Below are positions 38,101 to 50,369 of a stretch of 64,000 nucleotides of DNA, piece after piece. The position numbers and the translations under genes are program-made. How positions within the stretch are numbered: position 1 is the stretch's first letter; the number at the start of each line of letters is the position of its first letter. This DNA is from Himantopus leucocephalus (taxonomy: Eukaryota; Chordata; Aves; Charadriiformes; Recurvirostridae): positions 66,667,710 to 66,731,709 of the forward strand of contig RSEF01000003.1 in the NCBI GenBank assembly GCA_003993805.1, written 5' to 3'. The notes beneath the pieces were generated by a model, which had not been told where the DNA came from, made no database searches, and saw only the letters and a program-made list of their open reading frames with translations.

Positions 38101-41009
38101 TCTTAAGAAGCATTGGATGCCAGGGTAAGTAATCGGAGAGCCATACATTTGCCACAATGAAACACTTACCAAGATAAGTCAAAAAGCAGATAATTTAGAA
38201 AGGAAAAATTAAGTGCATGACTGCTTTTTTCCTCTTTAAACTCTGGCTATTAGCCCAGACATTAGCCTATCTAACCCACGAGTGAGTAAGTTGTTTAGGA
38301 GACACAGTGGTTCCAAGCGTTGAGGGAGTATCACTGAGCAAAGTTTTTCGACTTTCTTGGAAGAGAAGACATGATTAAGATCATGCTCTAGTCTACTCAT
38401 CAGCCCTCTCTTACTGACTTCTAACTCCGTGGCACATTTTAGACACAAAGATATGAAGTCCCCATGTGTTGTTTGAGATCCTGTGGCAGAAGAGAAGAAC
38501 GAACCTTTGCCGCTGCTAGCTGCTGCAGGCCCCATTAGCAAGGGATAGAGTCTGGATGGGAAAACTGGTGCTATGCTCAAGCTTTGACAGTGTTTGAAAC
38601 TCACACTCACTGCAAGTGAACTGGGTTCTTTTCCCTTCTCTACCACTGCATATATTTTCTCTGCATAAACTGCAGTATCCCACTCTGTACTTTAATATCC
38701 TGGCAAAAATACTTACAAACCCTTAAATTAGATCTGTCTCTGAATAAAAGACTGTTACAGCACAACCAAGAAGATGTACCCATGTAAAGAATCTATGCAT
38801 ATGGAGGAGCCGGTCAGTGCATGTATGGCTATTACAGAGCCTGAGCACATGGGAAGGAAAGACTAGGAGATACAGTAGGGAACTGCAATTCCCAAGGAGA
38901 TTAGGACAGCCTGGGACACAATTCCTTGTGAAACCAGATTTCACCAGTTCTATTGCTCACTTATTGCGTAATTATCTTCCTTGACTTGCTTTAATTCAGC
39001 CATAATCAACAGAAGTGTGTCTCGATGTCTCGACTTTGCCTCAACATCAAGACTTCAATAATTTGGTTTTTTCCAGGGCAAACTATTTTGGGACTGATTG
39101 CTTCTAAGTAATTCAGCAAGGTTGAACGTTGGTCTTGTGAGTTGTTGTGCTGTGTTTTTCTTTTTCTGGAACCAACCCCCCACAATCCTAATATGCTGAT
39201 GTTAACTTTGTAAACTGAAATGTCGCTCTTCTGATTTTCGTTCAGACTTTCTGTAAAATTGGGTTGAGAGTGTCAGTCATAATATTATAAGGTTTATTCA
39301 CGTCCTGGTGGTATGAAAATTCTTTGCTGTTTGCAAAAAGCCACAGATATATTGTCACAGATTTTACCAGTGGTTAGGTACTGTTAGCATCAACAAAAAG
39401 AATTAGCAGAGACTGTCTGAACCATGTTTCTTTTTTAGTGTAAATTGGATACAATGCTGAAAAAGGGGAAATCATCATAAGGTTAGCAAAACTCCTGCCT
39501 TACATCTCACACATCTTCACTGTGTTTTATTCCACTAATGGGATCTGTATGTAATTTGAACTCTAAGACTAGTATAAACTGTGAACATCTCTTGAGGAGG
39601 GGGAACACACAGCAATGAAATGACAGAACAGAAAAAGTATGAAGCTGAAAATTAGGCCAGAAGATTGAAATCGGGACAGATTTAAATCATTCTTTGCTAT
39701 GTTATTCGTCTTGGTTGTCTGATAAACTACCAAGCAGGACGAAGTTCAGGAGACTTGATATACTGCATGTTAAGTCTTTGTTGTTATAAGGTGAACTCCC
39801 TTACTCCAGCTTGTTCTCCTTGTCTCCCACACTTGTTGTTTTAATACAGAGGAAAGGTCAACTCCCCCTGCTTAACTCCAGTACCTCTTAATGAGGGAAC
39901 TGTAACACTATCCAGTCGTCTCACCACACGGCAATCAGAATTTCATTGCTTTGCACAGCTTGACTTATGTCAAAAAGGATGGTTAAAATTCACCCAAGTC
40001 CTGGAAACCCCCTATTGAATTCAGCAGATCACATCTCAGCTACAGGAGGAATTTTTGTTTGTTTGTTTTGTTTTTTAAATGGTCAAAGGGCAAGAAGTAT
40101 TATTTGCAAAAGCTCTTTCACATACTTGGTTCTTAGGATGCTAGCATCAGCAAGATGATTTGCATATTATATAGTTAAAGTCACACAAGCGATAGAGCTT
40201 CATGTGCCAATAAAAAGAAACACCATTTACAAAAAATACACTCTGATCATACAAAATGGATCCTTTAGCCTATTGTGGTTAAGAAAATCTCTTAGAGCAT
40301 CCTAGTAGATTGTCTTTGACAGCGTGGGGTTTACATCTACAAATGAGCAAAAATCAGAACAGAAGGCTCAAGGCCAGTAAATTTCAGTCATGGGAGGTAA
40401 CGTTATTTATGAGCAGCAGCACTTGAACCAGCATTTCTGAAGCCTTTAGGACAAGTCTCCTTGAAGGCTCACATGCACGTTATATAGTTACTGCAATTGC
40501 TGAAAGAGGAACAACACAAGCAAACATTTGCAGGCACTTGGCTTATGCTTGCCATAGCTCAAGTTGTACCTTCCAAGAGTTTTTAGACATGCTCTTTTTT
40601 TTTTTCAATATGTTGCTTCAATTAAACTGAAAACCAGACATGAGAGAATGCTCTATTAAACTGTGAAATTATTGTATTGCATTACAGGAAGCCTCCGAGT
40701 TTATAGAACTAGGAATGTCTTTGTGGTAAAGGGGTAAAAAGATTCTTATTACCCCTGTTTACAAGACAGTTCAAAGGATATCATAAACAATTACCTCTGA
40801 AGTGATAGTGCTATGGATATTTTTCTGTGTAAGCAGAGTCAGCACAAGGAGATGACTTTTAATAGTGGTGGCTCTACACCCGTGAAAGAGTAATTATCCA
40901 GAGAAAACATAAATTGCTTATAAGCAACAGCCCTAGAACCAAAAAAAGAGACATATTTTTAAATGGTGGCTCAATTAAAGATCATTTAGAGGTACAGGGA
41001 ATGACTGAG
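32116..41009. other. Intergenic, no gene seen
   Basis: Mixed AT-rich sequence with short unconvincing open frames. One recognisable element, a palindromic MITE-like repeat at 37628-37717. Nothing else is supported. Confidence 0.6.
37628..37717. mobile_element. Palindromic MITE-like interspersed repeat (about 90 bp)
   Basis: The left end GCCCAGATTCAACAAGACAC and the right end, read in reverse complement as GCCCCAATTCAGCAAGGTAC, form imperfect terminal inverted repeats, each continuing with TTAA. I recognise this CTTAAG..GCTGAAT..GGGC type of palindrome as an old repeat scattered through bird, turtle and crocodile DNA, but cannot name the family with certainty. Confidence 0.65.
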
Positions 41010-41425
41010 TAGGTCAGTATTCTTTATTCTGGAAAAGAGACCACTGAAGGAAAATATGAAGAGTTTACACAATCATAAAGGGCATGGAGGTGAATAGGGA
41101 TCAGCTGCTCACTATGTTCTCCAGTGCAAAACCAGGAAGGTGTCAAGTGAAGACTGTAAATTCCGATCCAAACAAATGTGAGAGCACGGTTCTTCCTGAA
41201 ATACAGGCAGATGTGCTTGAGCAGACACTAGACCAGTTAATGGAAGAAAAATCCATTACAGGTTACTAAATACATAGAAACTACATCTGATTCAGGAAAA
41301 CCCTCAGCAGAAGATAGTATAAAACTGGGAGTCCTCAGGGCATACTCATATTTGCTTGCTCTCTTTTTGTTTTTCCCTAGGCATCTGCTTATGACCATTG
41401 TTCTCACTGGATTTTCCCTTACAAA
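41010..41425 (+). mobile_element. Ancient CR1/L3-like LINE 3' fragment
   Basis: Successive blocks match the 3' part of old vertebrate CR1/L3-type LINEs: TTCTGGAAAAGAGACCACTG, GGCATGGAGGTGAATAGGGA, then TGGAAGAAAAATCCATTACA followed by GGTTACTAA, and finally AGGCATCTGCTTATGACCATTG. These are the familiar segments of the C-terminal ORF2 region and 3' UTR of such elements. It is highly decayed with no intact frame, and clearly older than the neighbouring CR1 at 41.7 kb. Confidence 0.7.
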
Positions 41426-41687
41426 CAGACTTCAGTTCATGCCTAATACCAGCTACTCAGCCAGCGTAAAGGATGATGAAATTTAAAAAGCAGCAAAAAA
41501 TAGAAGACAAGAGGAAGAAAGTCAAAGGGTCAAAGGAGAAAAAAGTAGAATGTGTGGGTGGGGCAGAGGCAACCCAAAACATCTCCAAGAAGTGTGTGCC
41601 AATTGCATCACCACTCCTTCAAGGCACCCAAAGAGATAATTGGTATTGCTCAGTGGTGCTCTTCCCAAATGAAAGGGACAGAAGAAA

Positions 41688-41890
41688 GGACCATTATGCT
41701 AGGCACCAGTATAGGTTAGGGGGAGACCTGCTGGNNNNNNNNNNNNNNNNNNNNNNNNNNNNNNNNNNNNNNNNNNNNNNNNNNNNNNNNNNNNNNNNNN
41801 NNNNNNNNNNNNNNNNNNNNNNNNNNNNNNNNNNCTAGAGGTCCCTTCCAACTCTGAAAATTCCGTAATTCTGTGATTCCGTGATAGGCT
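41688..41890 (+). mobile_element. CR1 LINE interrupted by a scaffold gap
   Basis: Left of the gap, GGCACCAGTATAGGTTAGGG followed by GGAGACCTGCTGG resembles internal CR1 ORF2 sequence. Right of the gap, CTAGAGGTCCCTTCCAACTC and the tail ATTCTGTGATTCCGTGAT are the CR1 3' end in plus orientation. The 5' boundary is approximate. Confidence 0.78.
41735..41834. other. Assembly gap (100 N)
   Basis: Exactly 100 N, of unknown true size, lying within a CR1 copy. Confidence 0.99.
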
Positions 41891-44800
41891 GGTCCTGCAG
41901 TCACCAGATCCCATCAAGTTTCCTTCCCCCGAAGCTGTGAACAGCCAGCATAGACAGGGCCAGGAGGAGGCTGACAATAAGGTCCTGTGACTTTGTGAGT
42001 CCTCAGGTGAGGAGGGTGTAAGTGAGAAGCTGAAGGGAGAAATGGAGCCAGAACCTCAATGACAGATGCAGCCAGAACTGCAGGGTTGTGCACTTAACGT
42101 ACGTATATGCCAGAGCCCCTCTCTCACTGCAAGTCAAGGATCTTGCACTTTGTGCAACACTAATCAACATCCCTATGCCAACTCCATCTTCTCCTTGAAT
42201 GCAGCATAGCCTGCATTCATTCTCTACTTTAGTATTTACCAGCAGTTCTTTCAGCTGAAAAATCTGGGTACCAATTGGGGCCAGTCCATGCTGTAGTACA
42301 GACTTTATGGACAGGCTTCCCATCACCCATCCCAGTTCTGGTTCTCTTGGCACATTTCTCTCTCCATATCTCACACAAAGCAGGGCTGACACCTTCGGAG
42401 AGGAGTGAAGATTGTGGTATTCATTAGCATGGCCAATGGTGTCTGTGTGCAAGGGAGGGAACACAGTGCACACTGCTGCTGTGCAGCAAGGACAAGATCT
42501 ATCCTTTGAAATGGCCAAGACTTAAGCAGTGCAGACACAAGCCAATCCACCTTGTTTGGTTAGGAGGCAATCTTTGGTGTCAATACCACCAACAATATCA
42601 ATGTACCCTATAGATAAAAAGAAAAAAATAACAATGCAGTCCCAGCACCTCAGAGTGGACAATTCAGCATTTAGACAAGGTAGACAGAATAATTGCATGG
42701 GAAATAATTGAGGTGAGTCCAAACAGTGCCCTTCAAATACCCAATACTTTTATCCTTTACCTCAAATGCAAGTTCTTCAATATCATTACCATAGTTAAAT
42801 GTGGTAAGGAAGAAAAACACAACACTTGTGCAATCCGTCTGAGAAAACTTGGTCTTCTGGGTATGTTTAGGGTGAAAGAATTATGAATTGCTCTCAGAGG
42901 AATCCAGCTGGATATAGAAAGTATCAATGACTTTTTATGTGGAAATATTGAAAGCTTGTTTAAAGCAATTCTTTTGTTCTTTGGATATGGTCTGTGCTAT
43001 ACAGATTCATGACCCACAAAGCAATGTGATCTTAAGCCCAGCCCAGTTGTGCTTTCAAAGATGGTGCCATGTAAGATACAAAACTTTAGCATACACATAC
43101 TGTGCCGAATTTTCCAAGTGCAGTGCAGACACTGGCAAACCTGTTTTCAGAATGGGACAGCTATATTTCACAATAGCTTATATCCAGCTGTCTCCAAGTG
43201 CAAGGCTACAGGATGTTGTCAGGCAACCTCTTTCCCTGGGCCTGGTTACCTGGTCTTAGGGCCAGTTTTTGAGATAACTGTATGGCCATCAGCCAAAGAG
43301 TTGCAAGGAAGGAGCTGTGAGAAGCAGGTTTCTACCCTACTTTCCTCAGGAGCTGCTTTTAAGCTCAGAACCCCACCCTTGATTGCTCTCCAAGTGACGT
43401 TTGCAGCTCTGCCTGAGCCTGACCATTGCCAGCTGGCTCGACTTCCGACCTTGACCTTGAACCTGCCTCCTCACTGTGGGTGTTTCAGGTGATCTGGACT
43501 CTTGGCTGACCCTGGTTCCTCCCAGCACATCCTGGAGAACCGTCCTGTGTCTGAGTGCAGCACCAACTTTCACAGCTCCTGTGGACAGTCAGCCAATCTG
43601 GAAGGCTGGCCCCAGGTGATCTTGGAGACCATTTCAACAGGTGACATCCCACAGCCTTGACCTCACCAGCTGGTTTTCCCAGACAGACTGTCCGTGAACT
43701 GCCTGGGAGGCAGCTGTGTCAGGGAGCATACCATGAGCATGGTTTTGTGTCAAAGGTTGTATAGACATAGGCAAAATGATTTACAAAGCTAAGTGAAGAG
43801 AGAGCTAAGTCTATTCAAATATCAGATACCATAATTCATCCTGATTAGCCTGGGATGATTCAACAGCTGTAACCATTTAGGCTACAATTCAGAAAGGCAA
43901 ATACTTTAATCTAATACTAGCAGGGGTTTGCCAAGGAAAGGGAGGAACTGAAAAGAAAATATATCAAAATTTCAAACTTTGTCCTGGAAACAGAATTCCA
44001 AACTTCATTAAAATACTTATGCTGAATGCATCAAAATATAACTCAGTTTTACAAAAAAATTTGCTTCCAATTTGTTGAGAAGGATCAGGAGCACTCAAGA
44101 TGGATGCAATGTAGACAAAACTTAGGTCCAAGAAAAGTGATGAAGAAAGTTATATCCAGCAGTGCCTTATCATGAAGGCATCTAAAATTTAGTGGGCACC
44201 TCTATTATGCCTTTTCATGGTATTAAAGTTCCCTAAATGCCTTCACATCCACAGTAGGGCCTCAGCCATGAGGCACGTTCTTGCTTATGCTTCACCATGA
44301 TCCAGAGATAAGGATGTCTGTCCACAGCTGCAGTCCATTACAGCCTGCTTTAAACACACACAGAGAGCTGAGGTCAGCACGTATGGCCACCTACTCCCAA
44401 AAACCTGGCCTGTGGCAGTTTGGGCAGTGTGGGCAACAGCCTTTTGTCTAGAGGCCCTGCTGAAGGAGAGAAAAGAGCAAAAATTAACGTGGCCTAGAGG
44501 AGTCTGACTCTGCGGGTCAAGTAGAAGACATGGGCATGATTCTTACCAGAAAGGGACAAGATGGGTCAACCTGATACTCCCATGTAAGATTTCTGTTAAA
44601 AAGACCAGAAGAAGCTGCCTCTCCTCCAACAAGTCACATTGCACGTAGGCCACAGAGCCTCATCTGCACTGACTGACCAGTTTCCAGGAACTTGTTTCTG
44701 CCAATGCAGTTCCTCAAAGCCCGTGACAGTTCAGCATTATCACCCCTCCAGTGAGAGGAAGGGAAAGAGACACGCAGTCTATGAAGAGTGAACCAGGGCA

Positions 44801-46484
44801 CGTAGTATGCAGTGAATATAGTATTACTTTCCTCCAGTGTGTGCAGGCTTTGAAATAATGTTCATTTTTCACCATCTGTCAGTATAATGTAGCTGAGTCA
44901 TTGAAATGATATTAGGGCTGATTTACGCCTTCAATGTGTAGTGCCCTTTTGAACTACTTACTATGAAAAAAAAGTGATCAGGTAGTGTCTTTCTACTCCT
45001 TCAGTTCACAAGATTAATTACTTGTCTTCAACAAAGACCAAAAGGAGAGGTTCATGTAGCTCTGGGTTCTGACTGGGGTGGAGACTTTTCCCAGAGCAGC
45101 AAAGGCATCAGTAACCGCAGCATAGCGTCAAGAGACATCACCGCTAAGCGAGGATGCACTGATAAGATCAGTGTATGAGAAGAAGCTGTTAGGTCCTCTT
45201 TCACCCTCTTTGTTCTTGTAAATTGTTTACTATTGTTCAGGTAAATAGGTTTTAAGATAAGCTTTCCTCTAAAATCCTTTCTGTCCAAGGCAAAGTGGGG
45301 AGTCTTGGGATGCAACTGATTTTTTAAGGCAATTTGATACAAGCTACTTTTTCTGCAAGATACTGTTTTTTAGTGACAGAGGAAAAGTTGCCCACCCACT
45401 TGCACACAGTCAAAAAGAGTAGTAGGGCTCAACCTCCTAGGTGTTCATCTTTGGCATTAATTGCTCTGTGCAAATGCATTGACCGTTCTCACACTATTTC
45501 TTGGCTACCCTGCACAATAATTTCAATTTATTTTTTTTAATCAGGTACTTTCCAATAGGGAGTGTAATATCAATATATTGACATCAATGTGTATGCTAAA
45601 GGTCTGTGTTTTGTGTTATATGAACAGTATAGCTATGTAGCTACAGGCTTTGGAGGTCTTCCCACCAGGAACAATTTCCCAAGTCTGCTGCTTCAGAAAC
45701 TGGGCAGATATGTAGTTCAGTGTTAAAGTAGTACATTTTAAAGGGAGCTGGGCACCTTAGAATTGAAATTAGCTAGAAAAAATGAATTGCTGAAGACTAA
45801 ATAAAGCTGCTTAGATTATTTCTTTTACATTTAAGAAGCTACAGGAAAATTCAGCAGAAGCTGCTTGTGGTACAGCTGTGACTGTACTGGTACACCTGGG
45901 AGAAGAATCAGGTAAGAGTTTCACAGTGATGACACATGTAGATTACATTTTATATCCTCTTATGAAAAGTGTCTTCCTTCATAAATTGTGTTCTTAAAAA
46001 CTGAGCATAATCCGATACATGCAGGGAGAGAAAATAAGGTGTTACACCAATAGAACCTGATTTTTAAACAACGCTAAACTTGTACTGTTTCAAAATGAGT
46101 AGGGACATTTAAATAAAGGTGCATCTTAATTTCTTGGGGTTATTACAGAGCTAATACTACACAGGCACTGTCAAAATATGGCTGATATTAAGTATCAGAT
46201 TGTACTTTGAGGGTATATTCAAGAAAAGTCATTCAAGTAGTGCCGACCTAAGTTAGTCATGTATGGCACCACACAAACTCAGAGAAACTATTCCGGACCT
46301 GAGCTGGCTCAAACTGAGCTACGTTTGATGTCTCTGCATGAGTTTCATAGTTAATACACAACCTGAAAATCCACTTTTGGATAATTAAAAGCTGACTGCA
46401 TCTATCATATACTCGGGGTAGAGGGTGGAGGGGAGGAAATCCAAGGTTCCAAATTCTGGCCAATCTAGCAACAGACAAACTTCG
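41891..46484. other. Intergenic, partly GC-richer, no gene seen
   Basis: Composition is more GC-rich at about 41.9-42.5 and 43.3-43.7 kb, where moderately long open frames occur on both strands (171 codons minus at 42003-42518; 147 codons plus at 43049-43492) without recognisable homology. The GC-rich blocks may be old unclassified repeats. Confidence 0.5.
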
Positions 46485-47195
46485 GGGGATCAGAGGATAG
46501 CTGAGGTTAGAAGTAACTTCTCACAATCCTTAGTCCACCCCCCTTGCTCAGAGCAGGATCATCTAGAGCAGGTTGTTCAGGACCTTCCCTAGTCAGATTT
46601 TGAAAGATCCAAGGATGGAGCCTCTCTGGGCAACCTCTTCCAATGTTTGATCATCCCTACCATAGAAAAGTTTTTTCCTATGTTTAAATGGAGTTTCCTG
46701 TACTTCAGTTTGCACTCATTGCCTCTTGTCCTTTCACTGGACACTGAGGTCTGGCTCCCATAACACACTTGTTCCCCTACTCTTCTCTCCTAGTCAAAAA
46801 TTTTTCCTAATGTCCTCCCAAGCCACATCTTGTGTCCATTGACCCTTCTTATATACTTTGCTACAAAAGGTAGAAGTTTGGCTCTGTCATCTTTGTAACT
46901 CTGCTTCAACTACTATTAGATCACCCTTTAGCCTTCTCTTTGCCAGGAAGGAACAAGCCCAGCTGCCTCAGCCTCTCCTCAGAAGCAATGTGTTCTGGGC
47001 TCCCAACCAGCTTGGTAGCCCCTGTAGTCCCTCTCCAGTTTCCCCCTCTTGAACTGGGGTCAAAACTAGACTCTGTATCCCAGGTGTGGCCACCCAAGCA
47101 CCAAGTAAAGGGTACGTATAACTTCCCTTGATCAACTAGCCATGCTCCTCTTAATGTGGTCCGATATGCAGTCTGCCTTATTCACTCATTTGTTC
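46485..47195 (-). mobile_element. CR1 LINE, 5'-truncated, about 0.7 kb
   Basis: Reads as the reverse complement of the CR1 3' third. Ordered blocks include CATCTAGAGCAGGTTGTTCA, CTCTCTGGGCAACCTCTTCC, CATTGCCTCTTGTCCTTTCA, AACAAGCCCAGCTGCCTCAG, and CCCAGGTGTGGCCACC near the far end. The order is collinear with the CR1 consensus as I know it. Many substitutions and small indels show an old insertion with no coding capacity. Confidence 0.9.
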
Positions 47196-49019
47196 TTCAG
47201 TCAAATCCTGTCCTTGCTCTAAAATACAAAAATCTAACCATTGTTTGAAATGAATCAGTAAGTGTTAGGGCATAGTTAACCTATGCTGCTTTTGAAAGAT
47301 ATACCCCCAGAGTCCACTGTTTCATGTTCCAGTGGCAAACCAGTTGACCACAATAAATTAACATCACAGAAAATAATATAATAGTTCAAGCAAACTGAGC
47401 ATTGCTGAGCCAATCTGATACTTGGCACACCTTCAGGGTTTGCACTGACTTATTCTGCTTGTTTATGTGATGGATCAGAGCAGGCTGTAAGAATGGAGCC
47501 CATCTGAAAATCAGAGATCAATCTTTCTTAGTCAAGGAAGTCAGGCAGTAGCACAAATTCCGGAATTGGTGTGTGGTACATGCAGAATCTGTTTATCTCT
47601 GAAAAATACTTCAAAGCCAGAGCATGACTTTTAGAAGTATTGACATGCACCTCCACCCTTCAAAAACTCTCACTCAAAACCCAAACCTTCCACCCTGGCC
47701 TAGATGAAAGATCTTGGCTGAAGGCCCAGCAGTCCTCGCAGTCTGCCTAAACCAGGCTTGGGTGGACCCTGAAATGAGATACAGTCTTTCTCTTTTCATT
47801 GTAAAGGCAATGGTTTAAAGATAAGCAATGAAAGAGAAGGAAAATGGAAAGAATTGTATTCAAGCTGACTGTTAGAAACTTCAAGAAAGGGTAAGGGTTG
47901 GGGAATGAAAAATTTTAGAATAATGAAGAAGCAGTAAACTGAGAAAATTACTTTTTATTCAAACACTAAGCATCCTCTGCAAGGCATTTAACAGCTTCCA
48001 TTCCCAGTGGGAATGGCTCTCAGTGGGAGAGGCTGTGTTGTCATCTGCTCCCTCTTCTTTAGCAAAACCATGAGCCATCCGAGACACTTAGCTCATGCTA
48101 AATGATCACATGCCAAGTATTGTGATGATGACTGATCTTGCTGCCTGAGTGGAATTACACAATGAGCAAGAGTGGAAATAAGTACATGTTTAAAAGTACT
48201 TGTGCTCTTAAGGACATGGTTGTGCGAGTCCTTGACTCCTTGGATATGGCACTGTTTTAGAAAACACTGCTACCCAGTGACACCTGTCCCCTTGACTGCT
48301 GCCACAGCCATCCAACCAGGAGCTTCAGAAGCATATTCAATCCTAGAGCGTGACCCAAGGGACACAGAGAAAGTGTGCTCCCAATGAAGCAGCAGAGACA
48401 AGGCCCTGGAACTTGTATCTATCAGAGGGTTACAGTCAGAGACCAGCAAGAACAGGACTGCTCCATAAAGGAGGACAGGTCAGCAGCACAGGCCATGCCC
48501 TCACCAGCAAGACACCATTCCACAGGGACTGAGCACAGCAGGCAGAGCCAGGGGCTGTAGCAGGAACCGCCAACAGCTCCCAACGCAAGTGATGAAGCAG
48601 GGACAGGATCCACCCAAAGGCTCCAGTCAGGAGCAAAAGAAGCTGGAGATTAGCTGTGACATATAACTAAGAGGTCTATCCGGGATACAAGCTAACTATA
48701 GAGTAGATCCAAGGTCCATTGGGGTAGCAGGGATGGAGACAGGCACACCTACAACATAGCTCAGGACAAAGACCACGTGCCCATTCCTGACCTTATAGAG
48801 AGCCCCTGGGCAGAGGGTGAGTGGGTGATTCTCGCAGGTGCAGCCAGTCGGGGCCATTGAGGCCTATCGGTGCACTCAAGGCACTGACAGTTACCTGACA
48901 TGGCCCTAATTCCAGTATGAGGCATTTCACTGTGTTATGGAAAGATGTCATGTCAGAGAGCAAGAGCAAGCTGAAAGGACAGCCGCCCAAGCAGGAACTG
49001 CAAGCCATCAACCTGGTTC
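47196..49019. other. Intergenic, no gene seen
   Basis: The segment about 48.2-48.9 kb is GC-richer and purine-biased (repeated CAG/GGAC-type words) and may be an old unclassified retroelement or LTR remnant. No gene is supported. Confidence 0.45.
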
Positions 49020-49600
49020 TCCTTGTTCATAAGGACTAAGCACATGTGCCCAGAAAGGCCAAATCCCATTTGCGAGAAATCATTAAATGTTGTACTGAGA
49101 CCAGCTGATATTAGTAAGGCCTCACAATCCCCGTTGTCGACAGCTCATTCGCATAATTCATGGCTGCCTCCAATTATCTGTGGGAGATTTGCAAGCCGGA
49201 CTCTCAGCCTGCGAAGGAGGTTCCACATGGGCAGGCGCTTAATGAACAGATTGGATTATAAACACTAGCTAATCTTTCCCACATGTACACCTGAAGAATA
49301 TCACAAGTGACAGCTGTTTAAATTTCCAAGGAAATTAATGATTCCTAAAGAGGCAAGGCTTATCAAGGCTTTGACTGGGCCTGATAACGGACAACCACCA
49401 AGGGGCAAATTGTTTATAATAGTCTATAAGTGCCTCATTCTATGGGTTCATCTTGGAAACTTTTATTGACATGGTCCTTTTTATTAATGTTTGTGCTGGC
49501 AAAGACTAGAACAGCTTTGTTCAATCTACTGGTGATATTAGGCTACTAAGGCTTCTAATGAGCATCTCGTATCTTCAGGTCACAGTCAGTTTAAAATGAT
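49020..49600. promoter_or_regulatory. Candidate conserved non-coding enhancer
   Basis: A non-repetitive stretch dense in developmental transcription-factor motifs: E-box CACATGTG 49041-49048, octamer-like ATTCGCAT 49147-49154, CAATTATC 49171-49178, CTTAATGA 49238-49245, MEIS/TGIF-type TGACAGCTG 49308-49316, the 16-bp inverted repeat AATTTCCAAGGAAATT 49321-49336, and a FOX-like TGTTTA near 49411. It also keeps several CpGs outside any island. This has the texture of a conserved enhancer, but conservation has not been measured. Confidence 0.4.
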
Positions 49601-49765
49601 TGGTACTGGGGCCAGGATACCATGTGCTCAGCTGAACCCTATGAGACGGCCACATTGTGCCTGCCCCATGCAGTGCTCACATCCTTGCAGGGCCCATCTG
49701 GGAGACTGCTAAAACATTAACTTATGTGCAGTGGGTTGTTTGCTGCATTCACTGTCTTGAGATTT

Positions 49766-49796
49766 GGGGGTGGGAGGAGGGTGGTGGGAAGAGGGG
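49766..49796 (+). other. G-quadruplex motif
   Basis: Five G runs of at least three with loops of one to four bases: 49766-49770, 49772-49774, 49779-49781, 49786-49788 and 49793-49796. Confidence 0.75.
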
Positions 49797-50369
49797 AATC
49801 CAGATTTACCGTGAGACTATAACCAAACTTTTCTAATAGACCACATATGAAAAAAGAAAGCCCCTTCCCCTGTGTCCTTTTGCAGAAAGCCTGAGCCTTT
49901 ACATTCAGACACAAAACCTCCATCAGTCGCCCTGCTGTTCTTCTTTCCCCATGGAGCATGTGGCAGGACATGTTCTCATTTCCAAGGGGACTTTTTAAAG
50001 CCTGGTTCTATTTCAAAGAAGGCATCATGAAAAAAGAGCATCCATGCTAGCCTGTGAAAATGGCAACATGGAAAGATCTTTGTTAAACTCAGCGGTCAAG
50101 AAAAAGGAATTAACTACAAGTCATTCTCCTCAAGCTACAAGTAATGCAATTCCTGTGCAGAACTGGGTAGCTATGGGATTATTTTAAAGTTCAAACTTAT
50201 CTTCCTGGTCAATGAGTGTTTCACAAAGGAGCATGGAATTAATTTAAATTCAAGACTACAGACAAAACAAGGGGCTCACAAATAGTTTATAAAGGTTTTC
50301 TTGCATAAGAATAACTCTGTGATCCATCACTGCCTTCACTGCTGAAGTGTCTGGCCACAGCAAGGGACC

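Noticed and set aside
38236..38646. A 136-codon minus-strand open frame
   Set aside because: Unrecognised translation, no flanking splice logic or promoter.
42003..42518. A 171-codon minus-strand open frame
   Set aside because: No recognisable domain, no supporting splice or promoter context, and a GC-richer background where chance frames are longer. The near-repeated FWLHLSL / FWLHFSL reflects a local DNA repeat.
43049..43492. A 147-codon plus-strand open frame overlapping a 110-codon frame
   Set aside because: Two overlapping frames with no homology, running into a probable old repeat.
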